This document shows positions 34,368-42,594 of a stretch of DNA of 64,000 bases, in pieces. Source of the DNA: Algoriphagus sp. GTDB lineage: Bacteria; Bacteroidota; Bacteroidia; Cytophagales; Cyclobacteriaceae. The DNA lies in assembly GCF_029254265.1 (NCBI RefSeq), contig NZ_JAQWXX010000038.1, positions 1 through 64,000 on the forward strand, read 5' to 3'. The stretch's first letter is position 1, and the number at the start of each line of letters is the position of its first letter. Made by a program: the position numbers and the translations under genes. Under the pieces are notes generated by a model. The model saw only the letters and a program-made list of their open reading frames with translations, was not told the DNA's origin and did no database searches.

Positions 34368-36914
34368 TTACTCAGTTTTTGGGGGAGGAAGCGACTCAAT
34401 ATGTTTATTTAATTCGGCTGGACTCCACGGATATACCCGACCCTGAGAAGTATGTCGAGTTCCACCAACCAAGCCACGCGTTATCGCAGGGGCTTGATTT
34501 CCCCATTCATTTCTAATGTAGGTCAAGATCGCTGCGATACTTTCATCATCCATCGTGGAATGTGAGGGCATCACAGGTAAAATCTCCGGCGCATCATACT
34601 TCTTACCAGCTACTTCAATCGGTCCCTCAATACCATGGAGGATAATCAAGGCAAGCCTCTTCTCATCACCTAAGACCCAATCCGAAGCTACCAAAGGAGG
34701 TGCCATTCGAGGGACGCCTTTTCCATTGGATCCATGGCAACCTGCACAACTTACGAGGTATTTCTTACGGCCTTCTGCAAATTGAATCTGTGCCTTTTCA
34801 TCCAAAGAGCTTGCGGTAATGATTATTTCGCTTGGCACATAACCCGGCCAGCTAAATCTTCTTTTCAGCGTTTCGAGTTTATTTTGATCGATAGGAAGAT
34901 CATCCCGCTTGAAAATATCCGGTTCGCCAGCTAACATCACCGCTTTTTGGTTTTGAGCATTTCCTGCTTGAATGGCCATCCCTATTAAAACCGTTTCTTG
35001 CATCCAATTCATTTCTGAATCCTTTCCTTCGACCATGGCCAAGAGCGATTTAATTTCTTGAGAATCTCCTCCTTTCATGATCGAAGAAGTCAAAGTCTCT
35101 AGAAAAATCTCCTTGGTTTGATCTGAATTTTCCCAATTTGGAGCAGCCCAAAGCCGAGTTAAGAAACCATATTCCCGATCAGCCAAACTACTCATCACTG
35201 CATCTTGGATCAAAGCTTGGTCTCCGAAAGTATTTAAAATCTCCTCTAAAATTTGCCAGGAAGTTTCTTCTCCGAGTACCGCACTGCTCAAGGCTAATTG
35301 CAAAGCTGTTGTCACATCCTTGGTTTTAGCCAGTTCACTCATTTTGGTTTCCAGCTTTAATTTAGTCTCTGGATCGCTCTTGGCGAAAGTCTCCAGCAAC
35401 CGAATCGAGGTATTTTTCACCAAAGAATTTTGGTCTTCCAGAGTTTCAAAAAGCAAATCTGCATTCAAGGAATTCATTCCCTCCAATGTCCAGAGGGCAT
35501 GAAACCTTCCCAGCTCATCCTCTCCGGACTTTGCTAGATTCATTAATTCCGGAATACTAGTAGGATCATTTCGCTCCACTAATAGTCGTTGCGCCATATC
35601 ACGATGCCAACCGTCTGGATTCGAAAGACGAGAAATGAGTTCTGAATTACTTTCATTCCCAAGCTTCGGAAAAGGTTCTGGTTCCCAATCTTCGGGTACA
35701 ATCCGCCAGATTCTCCCCAAATGAACTGGTAATTCCAATCCTCGTTCCAGAGTTTGTTCTTTTAAATAAGGCGTCATATACGAACCGTGTTGCACGACTC
35801 CTCTATACATATCTGCAATGTAAAGCGCTCCATCGGGGCCCATTGCTCCATGAACTGGCCGAAATCGCTCATCGGTAGAAGCCATAAATTCCCGACCAGA
35901 ATTAGGATCAAAAGCTTCCAAAAGAATCCCATTTTGCTTAACTACGTTTCGCTTGATGATATTTCCCGCATTTTCCATGACGAAAATATTCCCGAAGTAT
36001 TCCGAAGGAAAAAGATGACTCCGATTGACAGTCGGCGAGCACGCAGAGGTAAACTCTAATAATTTCCCATCTTCCGTCAAGGTCCCAGGAATATATCCAC
36101 GGTTGATAGCTGGGTTAGTGCGAATTGGAAAAATCTTCCGATCGATAGTCAAGCCATGATCAATCCCTGTCGAAGGCTCATGATTGGGATTTCGTGAAAG
36201 GTAATTTGCCGGCACCAAATCGCCATGCAATTGCGACCAATTGTAATTATAAATCAGTCGTCCTTGATCATCTTGGGAGATTCCCCACTGTCCACGAAAC
36301 TCCGTACTGTCACGAATCCATTCACCTTGATCAAATTTATATCGAAGCCTAGACTTAGCACTGTAATACCAATTATCCACATTTCGCACAAAACCATTAT
36401 CCGAATGCTCGGGAACACCATTGGAGGCATAGGTTGAATCTAACAAGGTTTTTGTATCAGCTTTCAGGTCACCATCAATGTCATACGTTACCCAAAGCGA
36501 ATTATTCTCAGCCACCAAAGCTCCGCCTTTTATAAATCCAAGAGCTCTTGGCATAATCAGATTATCGAGGTAAATGGTGCTTTTATCCATTTCCCCATCG
36601 CCATTTTCATCTTCCAAAATGGAAATTCGACCAATAGGCAGATCTTCCTCACTTCCCTCAATATCGGTCATATAGCCTCGCATTTCTACCACCCAAAGTC
36701 TCCCGTTTTCATCAAACTGAATCAAAACAGGGTCTTCGATAAGAGGTTCGGAAGCAACCAATTGAACTTTAAACCCCGGTTCAATTTGAAAAGTCTCCAT
36801 TTCCTCTGCAGCAGTGCGCGCTGGAGAATCGGCAGTTTCAGGGATCGGTCCTTTTTTACCACAGGAAAAAGCTAAGATTAGGAATAGCAAGAGAAGAATG
36901 CTTCTGAATTGCAT
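34368..36914 (-). CDS. Lipoprotein membrane-bound dehydrogenase with HEAT-like repeats and C-terminal cytochrome c (PVC type)
   Basis: ATG 36914 gives MQFRSILLLLFLILAFSC, a lipoprotein signal (Cys18). The 848-residue protein has an N-terminal beta-propeller region (VQLVASEPLIEDPVLIQFDE; GRLWVVEMRGY; GPDGALYIADMYRG), a middle helical region resembling HEAT repeats (about 470-690), and a C-terminal cytochrome c domain with the haem motif CAGCH and a distal Met (VMPSHSTM). This is the plan of the putative membrane-bound dehydrogenases first noted in Planctomycetes. It probably oxidises a sugar-like compound in the periplasm and passes electrons to haem. With the adjacent Tat-exported TIM barrel it forms a likely pair. 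Confidence 0.88.
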   Translation of the reverse strand: MQFRSILLLLFLILAFSCGKKGPIPETADSPARTAAEEMETFQIEPGFKVQLVASEPLIEDPVLIQFDENGRLWVVEMRGYMTDIEGSEEDLPIGRISILEDENGDGEMDKSTIYLDNLIMPRALGFIKGGALVAENNSLWVTYDIDGDLKADTKTLLDSTYASNGVPEHSDNGFVRNVDNWYYSAKSRLRYKFDQGEWIRDSTEFRGQWGISQDDQGRLIYNYNWSQLHGDLVPANYLSRNPNHEPSTGIDHGLTIDRKIFPIRTNPAINRGYIPGTLTEDGKLLEFTSACSPTVNRSHLFPSEYFGNIFVMENAGNIIKRNVVKQNGILLEAFDPNSGREFMASTDERFRPVHGAMGPDGALYIADMYRGVVQHGSYMTPYLKEQTLERGLELPVHLGRIWRIVPEDWEPEPFPKLGNESNSELISRLSNPDGWHRDMAQRLLVERNDPTSIPELMNLAKSGEDELGRFHALWTLEGMNSLNADLLFETLEDQNSLVKNTSIRLLETFAKSDPETKLKLETKMSELAKTKDVTTALQLALSSAVLGEETSWQILEEILNTFGDQALIQDAVMSSLADREYGFLTRLWAAPNWENSDQTKEIFLETLTSSIMKGGDSQEIKSLLAMVEGKDSEMNWMQETVLIGMAIQAGNAQNQKAVMLAGEPDIFKRDDLPIDQNKLETLKRRFSWPGYVPSEIIITASSLDEKAQIQFAEGRKKYLVSCAGCHGSNGKGVPRMAPPLVASDWVLGDEKRLALIILHGIEGPIEVAGKKYDAPEILPVMPSHSTMDDESIAAILTYIRNEWGNQAPAITRGLVGGTRHTSQGRVYPWSPAELNKHIESLPPPKTE

Positions 36915-37060
36915 TGCAATAGAATATTTTGGGTTTGATTGCTGATTCAAAGTTTTTCTTCAATTCAAAAAACCATTCAGCAACTTCTAATTTGGCTTTT
37001 ATTCTGTTGATTGACAAAAAAGCAGGAGTTTTAAACCCTGATTTTGGATGAATGGAAGAA

Positions 37061-37204
37061 AAAGCTTCGCGAAAAACAGCTTCGCTGAAATACGCCTTCG
37101 GCGAAATATGCTCCGCGAAACAGGACTAAAATCCACTATTTCATCGAGCAAAGCGAGATGTATTTCTACCGTATTTCAACTTTATTTCCATAGTATTTCA
37201 CAAT
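37061..37204 (+). repeat. Two phased repeat arrays upstream of the helicase gene
   Basis: Array A (37061-37122) holds units of about 16 bases ending in GAAAWA. Two of them, CAGC TTC GCTG + AAATA (37077-37092) and CGCC TTC GGCG + AAATA (37093-37108), are small hairpins with different but still complementary arms. Array B (37161-37204) has TATTTC at 37161, 37172, 37183 and 37194, exactly 11 bases apart. TATTTC is the reverse complement of the GAAATA that closes the array A units. Array B ends six bases before the -7 element of the helicase promoter. It is the main content of the 307-base gap after the dehydrogenase start. Confidence 0.7.
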
Positions 37205-37209
37205 TGAAG

Positions 37210-37217
37210 TACCTTTG
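37210..37217 (+). promoter_or_regulatory. -7 promoter element of the helicase gene
   Basis: TACCTTTG matches the Bacteroidota -7 consensus TAnnTTTG exactly. It ends only four bases before ATG 37222, so transcription should begin at or within a few bases of the start codon, giving a leaderless or nearly leaderless mRNA. No TTTG is found at the usual -33 position, where TATTTC repeats lie instead, so activation by a bound protein is plausible. Confidence 0.55.
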
Positions 37218-37221
37218 ATTT

Positions 37222-38355
37222 ATGAAATTTTCCGAACTAGGCCTTTCCAAAGAGTTACTCACAGCGACTGAGCGAGCTAATTATTCTAGTCCTTACCCCA
37301 TTCAAGTACAGGCGATTCCTGCATTGATCAAAGGGAAAGATCTCCTCGGAATTGCACCAACAGGTTCTGGAAAAACGGCAGCATACATCCTACCCATTCT
37401 CCAGTTTTTGCAAAAAAACCCAGGTACAAAACATCGTGCTGTTCCGGTCTTGGTATTGGTCCCTACCCGAGAGTTGGCTGCTCAAGTGGCGGAAGTGTCG
37501 GATAATTTTTCAAGATTCTTGAGCAGAAAAGTAAAAACCCTTGCCGTCTATGGAGGTGTTTCGATCAATCCCCAAATGCAAAAGCTCATGGGAACAGATA
37601 TTCTGATCGCCACCCCAGGAAGATTATTGGACTTACTGTCGCAAAATGCGCTGCAACTTAACCAAGTAGAAATCCTGGTTTTGGATGAAATGGATAAGGT
37701 CTTGAATATGGGTTTCCGCGAGGAAATCGATCAGATTTTGGCAGAACTTCCAAAAAAGCGGCAAAACATCCTTTTCTCCGCTACCATGGAGGAAACTTTG
37801 GAAGAAATGATCGCCTCTCTTCTAACCGATCCAGTAAAAGTCTCCGTAGAAGCAGAGACTGTCGACGCAGACCTGATCGAGCAATATGCTTATCGGATAG
37901 CTGCTGAGAAAAAAGGTCCTTTTCTTAGATATTTGGTGAATTCGGGAGATTGGTCACAGATTCTAATATTCGTGTCCTCAATCCGGACAGCTGATAATGT
38001 TGTGACCAAATTGAATAAGAATGGCATTGATGCGATTGCTTTTCATGGGGATAAAAGCCAAGGAGCACGAACCGAAGCTTTGGCGAAATTCAAATCAGGT
38101 AAGACCCGAATCTTGGTAGCTACTGATCTTGCCGGTCGTGGAATCGATATCAAATTTTTACCCTTGGTCATCAATTACGAATTGCCTCGATCTCCAAAAG
38201 ATTATGTGCACCGCATTGGCCGAACAGGTCGAGCCGGAGCAACTGGGGAAGCGATTTCACTAATTACTGAAGAGGATCTTCACCACTTCAAGATCATTCA
38301 GAAAAAAATGGGGAAGCATGTGCAGCTTAGGAGCACCGATGAGATAGAATTTTAA
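37222..38355 (+). CDS. DEAD-box RNA helicase (DEMD variant)
   Basis: The 377-residue protein has both RecA-like domains: the Q motif (YPIQVQAIP), Walker A APTGSGKT (residues 45-52), PTRELA, TPGRLLD, motif II DEMD (155-158), SAT (186-188), then IFVSSIRTAD, ATDLAGRGIDIK and HRIGRTGRAG. Motif II reads DEMD instead of DEAD, a change seen in some RhlE-type helicases. There is no long C-terminal extension. It would remodel RNA or assist ribosome assembly, often at low temperature. Its upstream region, with the phased repeat arrays, is unusual, and the leader is very short. Confidence 0.93.
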   Translation: MKFSELGLSKELLTATERANYSSPYPIQVQAIPALIKGKDLLGIAPTGSGKTAAYILPILQFLQKNPGTKHRAVPVLVLVPTRELAAQVAEVSDNFSRFLSRKVKTLAVYGGVSINPQMQKLMGTDILIATPGRLLDLLSQNALQLNQVEILVLDEMDKVLNMGFREEIDQILAELPKKRQNILFSATMEETLEEMIASLLTDPVKVSVEAETVDADLIEQYAYRIAAEKKGPFLRYLVNSGDWSQILIFVSSIRTADNVVTKLNKNGIDAIAFHGDKSQGARTEALAKFKSGKTRILVATDLAGRGIDIKFLPLVINYELPRSPKDYVHRIGRTGRAGATGEAISLITEEDLHHFKIIQKKMGKHVQLRSTDEIEF

Positions 38356-38454
38356 GTGAGAAATCTTAATTCTGAAATCTGAAACTGACTGAAACAATGA
38401 AATTGGAAGAATTTCTAAAAGTGAGAGTTAGGTTTACTAATTATTATAACCTAA

Positions 38455-39294
38455 ATGAATCGTAGAAACTTTATCAAATCAGGAATAGGATTAGGAGCGA
38501 CTGCTGCACTTACCGGGATTTATTCTTGGCAGATTGCCCCTTACAACCTTGAGTTTGTGAAGTTGAGTATGCCGGTCGAGAATCTTCCTTCAGAACTTAT
38601 TGGGAAATCACTGATTCAGGTTTCCGACTTGCATGTCGGCAATCGGTTTGACTGGAATTACCTTATTGAATCACTGGAACTTGCAAAATCATTCAAGCCT
38701 GATTTTGTTGTTTACACCGGTGATTTCACCTCATTTGAAAATGAGGAGCAATACAGCCAATTGCAAAAGGTGCTTAAATCAGCCGTCTTGGGAACTATTG
38801 GTACTTTTGCTGTTCTTGGAAATCACGATTACGGTCACAGTTGGTCCAATGAAACAGTAGCCTCCACCACCTGTGAAATTCTTGAAAAGGCTAGGATCAA
38901 CCCTTTACGAAATGAAATTGGAAAGTCAGATGGTATCAATTTTTTGGGTATGGATGATTACTGGGGCTTAAATTTTGGGCCTGAGAAAATGATGGCAATG
39001 CATGATTCAAATGCTGCTAACATTGTCCTTTGCCATAATCCGGATGTATGTGACTTGAATGTTTGGAATAATTATCAAGGCTGGATTCTAGCAGGACATA
39101 CCCATGGAGGACAAGTCAAAGCTCCTTTTCTTCCTCCCCCAATTTTGCCTGTTAAAAACCGGGCTTACTCTGCCGGAGAAATTGATCTCAAAGATGGTCG
39201 AACTTTGTACATCAATCGCGCTCTTGGTCATATGTATCCGATTCGCTTTAATGTAAGGCCGGAGATCACGGTTTTCGAACTCAAGCAAGCTTAA
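38455..39294 (+). CDS. Metallophosphoesterase with Tat-like N-terminus (YkuE-like)
   Basis: The 279-residue protein begins NRRNFIKSGIGLGATAAL, a twin-arginine-like signal or membrane anchor. Phosphoesterase motifs are complete: SDLHVGN (first metal), YTGDFTSF, LGNHDYGHS, LCHNPD and AGHTHGGQV. It resembles YkuE-type membrane phosphoesterases, which act on phospholipid or UDP-linked substrates. A 22-codon open frame (38397-38465) overlaps its start in another frame. The gene follows the helicase gene by 99 bases and has no clear operon partner. Confidence 0.87.
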   Translation: MNRRNFIKSGIGLGATAALTGIYSWQIAPYNLEFVKLSMPVENLPSELIGKSLIQVSDLHVGNRFDWNYLIESLELAKSFKPDFVVYTGDFTSFENEEQYSQLQKVLKSAVLGTIGTFAVLGNHDYGHSWSNETVASTTCEILEKARINPLRNEIGKSDGINFLGMDDYWGLNFGPEKMMAMHDSNAANIVLCHNPDVCDLNVWNNYQGWILAGHTHGGQVKAPFLPPPILPVKNRAYSAGEIDLKDGRTLYINRALGHMYPIRFNVRPEITVFELKQA

Positions 39295-39542
39295 GGAATA
39301 AGTAACTAGCACTATCAGAAAGAAGCAGAAGCTGTTTTCAATATAATTTTTAGATTGATTGGGAATTTCTAAAACCGACTTCTTCTACATCTGAAAAATT
39401 TAGCTACCCTCTTTTTCTTTCTGATTTAATTTACTGCCTTTTCTCAAAATCAAAAAGACCAGGAAAAGACTATGGAAGAGTTTAGGTCGGAGGCTATTAG
39501 TAAGAAAAGAGTTCAAACGGTGAAATATTCAAATTCATCAGA

Positions 39543-40640
39543 CTATCTTTTGCGGCTTTCCTCTTCATTTAAACCCTTTTTCTGCCAGAAGGAAGCCAAA
39601 ATAGAACCTGAGATATTCATCAGCGGACCAAAAACCGCAGAAGCCAAACCCAGAGTAGCTATCTTTCCCATCTCCTTTGCGATGCCAGCTGCGAGTCCGG
39701 AATTTTGCATTCCTACCTCAAGCGCTATTGTTCGGCAATCTTTTTCACTCATTTTAAACAAGCGTGCATATCCATAGCCAATTGAATAGCCAGAAATATT
39801 ATGAATCAAGACAATCAGGATTAACAATCCTCCGATATCCAGCAAGCTATCCCGACCCGCAGCGGTGATGATCACAATGATCATCGCTATACCAAACATA
39901 GAAACAAGAGGCATTACCACATCCAGCCATTTTGCTTTTCCTTTTAGGAATTTGTTGAAAATTAATCCTGCTCCGATAGGTATAATCACCATCTTGATAA
40001 TATCCCACATCATTTTCAACACATCAATTTCGATAAATTCCCCCGCCAGAAGTTTCATCAGAAGAGGCGTAAATAACGGTGCCAAAAGCGTAGAAATAGC
40101 CGTGATTGTGATGGAAAGGGCCAAATTCGCTTTTGCCAGATAGCTCATCACATTGGAAGCCAAGCCACTTGGAGAACAGCCAACTAAGATGATCCCAGCA
40201 GCTATTTCTGCAGAAAAACCACTCAGACTAGCCAAAACAAATCCAATCATAGGCATAATCATCAACTGAGCAGACAATCCTATGAAGACTCCTTTGGGCG
40301 TTTTTACTACCCCATAAAAATCCTGTAAACTCATTGAAGTTCCCATACCGAACATGATAAGCTGGATCAAAGGAGTAATCAGATTGGAAAGTTTATAATC
40401 TCCAACCTCTACAAAATAAGCCGGATAAAACATTGCCATAGTGACTGAAGCAAAAATGATCAAGGAAAAAGCAAATCCTTTGAGCTTTTCAAATCCCCTA
40501 AATGAGATCGCCAGACCTAGAAAAAAAGCAACCAGAAATTGGCCGGAAGTAGCTATGCCTTTTGTGAAATACATGATCAAGGCTAAAGCTAAAAACACGA
40601 AGCTTGCACCTAAAGCAATTTTATAGCCTTGATTTTTCAA
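39543..40640 (-). CDS. Bile acid:sodium symporter (BASS) family transporter
   Basis: The 365-residue protein has about ten hydrophobic spans and the BASS landmarks GMGTSMSLQDF, GCSPSGLASNVMSYLAKANL (sodium and substrate site) and LEVGMQNSGLAAGIA. It imports organic anions with sodium; bacterial members carry bile acids, pantoate, pyruvate or unknown acids. A second family member is at 50557. It is transcribed away from the REP-like region. The 248 bases between its stop and the phosphoesterase gene hold only a short frame remnant. Confidence 0.9.
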   Translation of the reverse strand: MKNQGYKIALGASFVFLALALIMYFTKGIATSGQFLVAFFLGLAISFRGFEKLKGFAFSLIIFASVTMAMFYPAYFVEVGDYKLSNLITPLIQLIMFGMGTSMSLQDFYGVVKTPKGVFIGLSAQLMIMPMIGFVLASLSGFSAEIAAGIILVGCSPSGLASNVMSYLAKANLALSITITAISTLLAPLFTPLLMKLLAGEFIEIDVLKMMWDIIKMVIIPIGAGLIFNKFLKGKAKWLDVVMPLVSMFGIAMIIVIITAAGRDSLLDIGGLLILIVLIHNISGYSIGYGYARLFKMSEKDCRTIALEVGMQNSGLAAGIAKEMGKIATLGLASAVFGPLMNISGSILASFWQKKGLNEEESRKR

Positions 40641-40870
40641 ATCTGGGAAAAATTAAAAAGGGTGAATATTTAAAGGTCAAAATATCGATTTATCAGTATA
40701 AGTTTAAGCTCTATTAAAATCTTTCTGAAAATCCATGATTTAAACTTGACTATGATTTCACGGTAAAATAGTCTACTGCTGAAGTCAAAACTTCAGATTT
40801 TGATTTGGGAGTATATGTATATCCGCTTTTCTGCCAGTAAAGATCTTTCCAAAGGATCAAAACAATTCGT

Positions 40871-41031
40871 AACCCCGGACGGAATAGCCGGGGGTGAAGT
40901 CAAAACAATAAAAGGGAGCTCTGAAGGGTCGATACTTTGAAGTTTCACCCTTTAAGGGCTTAAAGGAATGGAAATCAATTGCTACCCTGCACTTCGTACA
41001 GGGTCATAAATGGTTGAGCTCCTTCAGAGCT
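40871..41031. repeat. Cluster of REP-like palindromes
   Basis: Several hairpins lie together in the 619-base gap between the divergent BASS and APC genes. They are CCCCGG...CCGGGG (40873-40893), AAGGGT...ACCCTT (40924-40952), ACCCTG...CAGGGT (40984-41004), and an outer pair AGCTCTGAAGG (40917-40927) with CCTTCAGAGCT (41021-41031). The set looks like a REP or BIME-type mosaic such as those mobilised by REP-associated transposases. No transposase gene is in the window. The rest of the gap, apart from a dispersed repeat at 41103, shows nothing recognised. Confidence 0.6.
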
Positions 41032-41102
41032 AGCTAAGAAGTCGATTTGAAATTTTGTAGAACTATCTACTTCACAAATCTTATTCTGCTTTCAGCTATG
41101 TA

Positions 41103-41127
41103 CTGACATCATTGCGGATAATCATAT
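41103..41127 (+). repeat. Dispersed intergenic repeat, copy 2
   Basis: CTGACATCA followed by the core TTGCGGATAATCA and TAT, same orientation as copies at 28431 and 47323. It lies about 130 bases before the GTG of the APC permease gene and just right of the REP-like cluster. Confidence 0.7.
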
Positions 41128-41259
41128 AGGAGTATTGATCGGGAATTCATTTGAGGTGTTTCATTTCATACCATTCATCGCCGGTAAATCAAAATGAAGT
41201 TCCCCAAATTCTTTTTTTGAATTATCTTCCCAAAAATCTTTTTACCAATCCCAGTTCTC

Positions 41260-42558
41260 GTGCAAAAAAATCCCACTGGAGAAATTCAAGAAAAATTACC
41301 CCGTAACCTTGGCCTTTGGGGCGTATGGATGCTTGTAGTAAATGGTTTGATTGGGGCCGGGATATTTGGACTGCCATCAGGCGCAGCCAAGTTAGCCGGA
41401 GAATATAGCGTATTAGTTTACCTGTTTTGTGCGCTTTTGATCTTACCAGTGATTCTTAGTTTTGCAGAGATCGGAAGCTATTTCCGTGGAACAGGTGGCC
41501 CAATTCGATATGGAAAGTTAGCATTTGGGTCATTTGTTGGTTTTCAGGGAGGTTGGCTTTATTACTTGGCTCGTTTGATTTCTTTTGCAGCAAACACGGT
41601 ATTGCTTACTGACAGCATCGCTTATTTTTTTCCAATCATGGGAGAAGGTTTTGGTCGTCTGATTTCATTGGGACTGACTTGTGGCTTATTGAGCCTAATT
41701 AATATTCTTGGTTCTTCAGAGTCCATCAAATCGATGACTCTTTTTACTATTATCAAATTCTCAGTGTTGATCGGGTTGATTTTTGGAGGTTTTCTTCTTA
41801 TCGGCCCAGATGTAATTCCAAGTTTTGATAGTCCTATACCAGCCGGATCAGATTTAGGAGCTGCGGCTTTATTATTAATCTATGCATTTGTGGGTTTCGA
41901 GGGTGCAATTGTACCCGCAGGCGAGGCAAAGCGGCCTGAGCGGGATATGCCTTTGGGATTATTACTTGGCTTAGCTATCGTGGCCATTATTTATATGTTG
42001 ATCCAATTGGTGTCTCAGGCAGCAGTTCCGAATTTGGCGGAAAGTACAAGCCCGCTTTTGGATGCCTCATCTGCCCTATTTGGAAATACCGGAGCGGTAA
42101 TCTTGATGATAGGAGTAGCCACTTCAGTTTTAGCAAACCTGATCAGCTCCATGTTTTCTGCCTCCAGAATCACATACGCTTTGGCTTTGGAGAATTCACT
42201 CCCAGCTTGGTTTGGCGAGGTAAATCCAAAATTTCTCACGCCAGCTAATTCGGTTTTATTCTTTGGCATCGCAGCATTTGCTTTGGCAGCAATGGGCTCT
42301 TTCACCTTCTTGGCGGCCATGACGGTACTTTCCAGATTATTTTTATTTATCATGACTTGTGCTGCAATTCCTGTTTTGAGACCAAGATTTCGAGATCAAG
42401 GTTACTTCATTTTGAAAGGTGGATACTTGATTCCGATTTTAGGAATATTAGCTTGTCTCTGGCTGATGCTTCAGGTAAGTTGGACTTCAATTTGGCTCAC
42501 AGGAGTTTTGATTGGAATTGGTACTGGCTTGTATTGGTTGGGTAAATCTCAAAAGTAA
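41260..42558 (+). CDS. APC family amino acid/polyamine permease
   Basis: The 432-residue protein starts at GTG and has about 12 hydrophobic spans. The first shows the APC signature VNGLIGAGIFGLPSGAAKLA, where the unwound GAGIFG helix binds the substrate backbone. FVGFEGAIVPAGEAKRPERD in the sixth region is also typical of amino acid permeases. It would import an amino acid or amine across the inner membrane. It is followed after 36 bases by the cation diffusion facilitator gene. The REP-like cluster and a dispersed repeat lie upstream. Confidence 0.9.
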   Translation: MQKNPTGEIQEKLPRNLGLWGVWMLVVNGLIGAGIFGLPSGAAKLAGEYSVLVYLFCALLILPVILSFAEIGSYFRGTGGPIRYGKLAFGSFVGFQGGWLYYLARLISFAANTVLLTDSIAYFFPIMGEGFGRLISLGLTCGLLSLINILGSSESIKSMTLFTIIKFSVLIGLIFGGFLLIGPDVIPSFDSPIPAGSDLGAAALLLIYAFVGFEGAIVPAGEAKRPERDMPLGLLLGLAIVAIIYMLIQLVSQAAVPNLAESTSPLLDASSALFGNTGAVILMIGVATSVLANLISSMFSASRITYALALENSLPAWFGEVNPKFLTPANSVLFFGIAAFALAAMGSFTFLAAMTVLSRLFLFIMTCAAIPVLRPRFRDQGYFILKGGYLIPILGILACLWLMLQVSWTSIWLTGVLIGIGTGLYWLGKSQK

Positions 42559-42594
42559 GCTCAACCCTCTCCCATTTTTCCCTACTTTCGCATC

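Noticed and set aside
37061-37204. Possible CRISPR-like array before the helicase
   Set aside because: Units are 11 and 16 bases with no spacers of the right length and no cas genes, so it is not a CRISPR.
39472-39777. Plus-strand frame of 101 codons overlapping the end of the BASS gene
   Set aside because: Most of it is antisense to the well-supported transporter gene. Only its first 23 codons are outside, and these look like a remnant (SQNQKDQEKTMEEF), not a gene that can be assigned.
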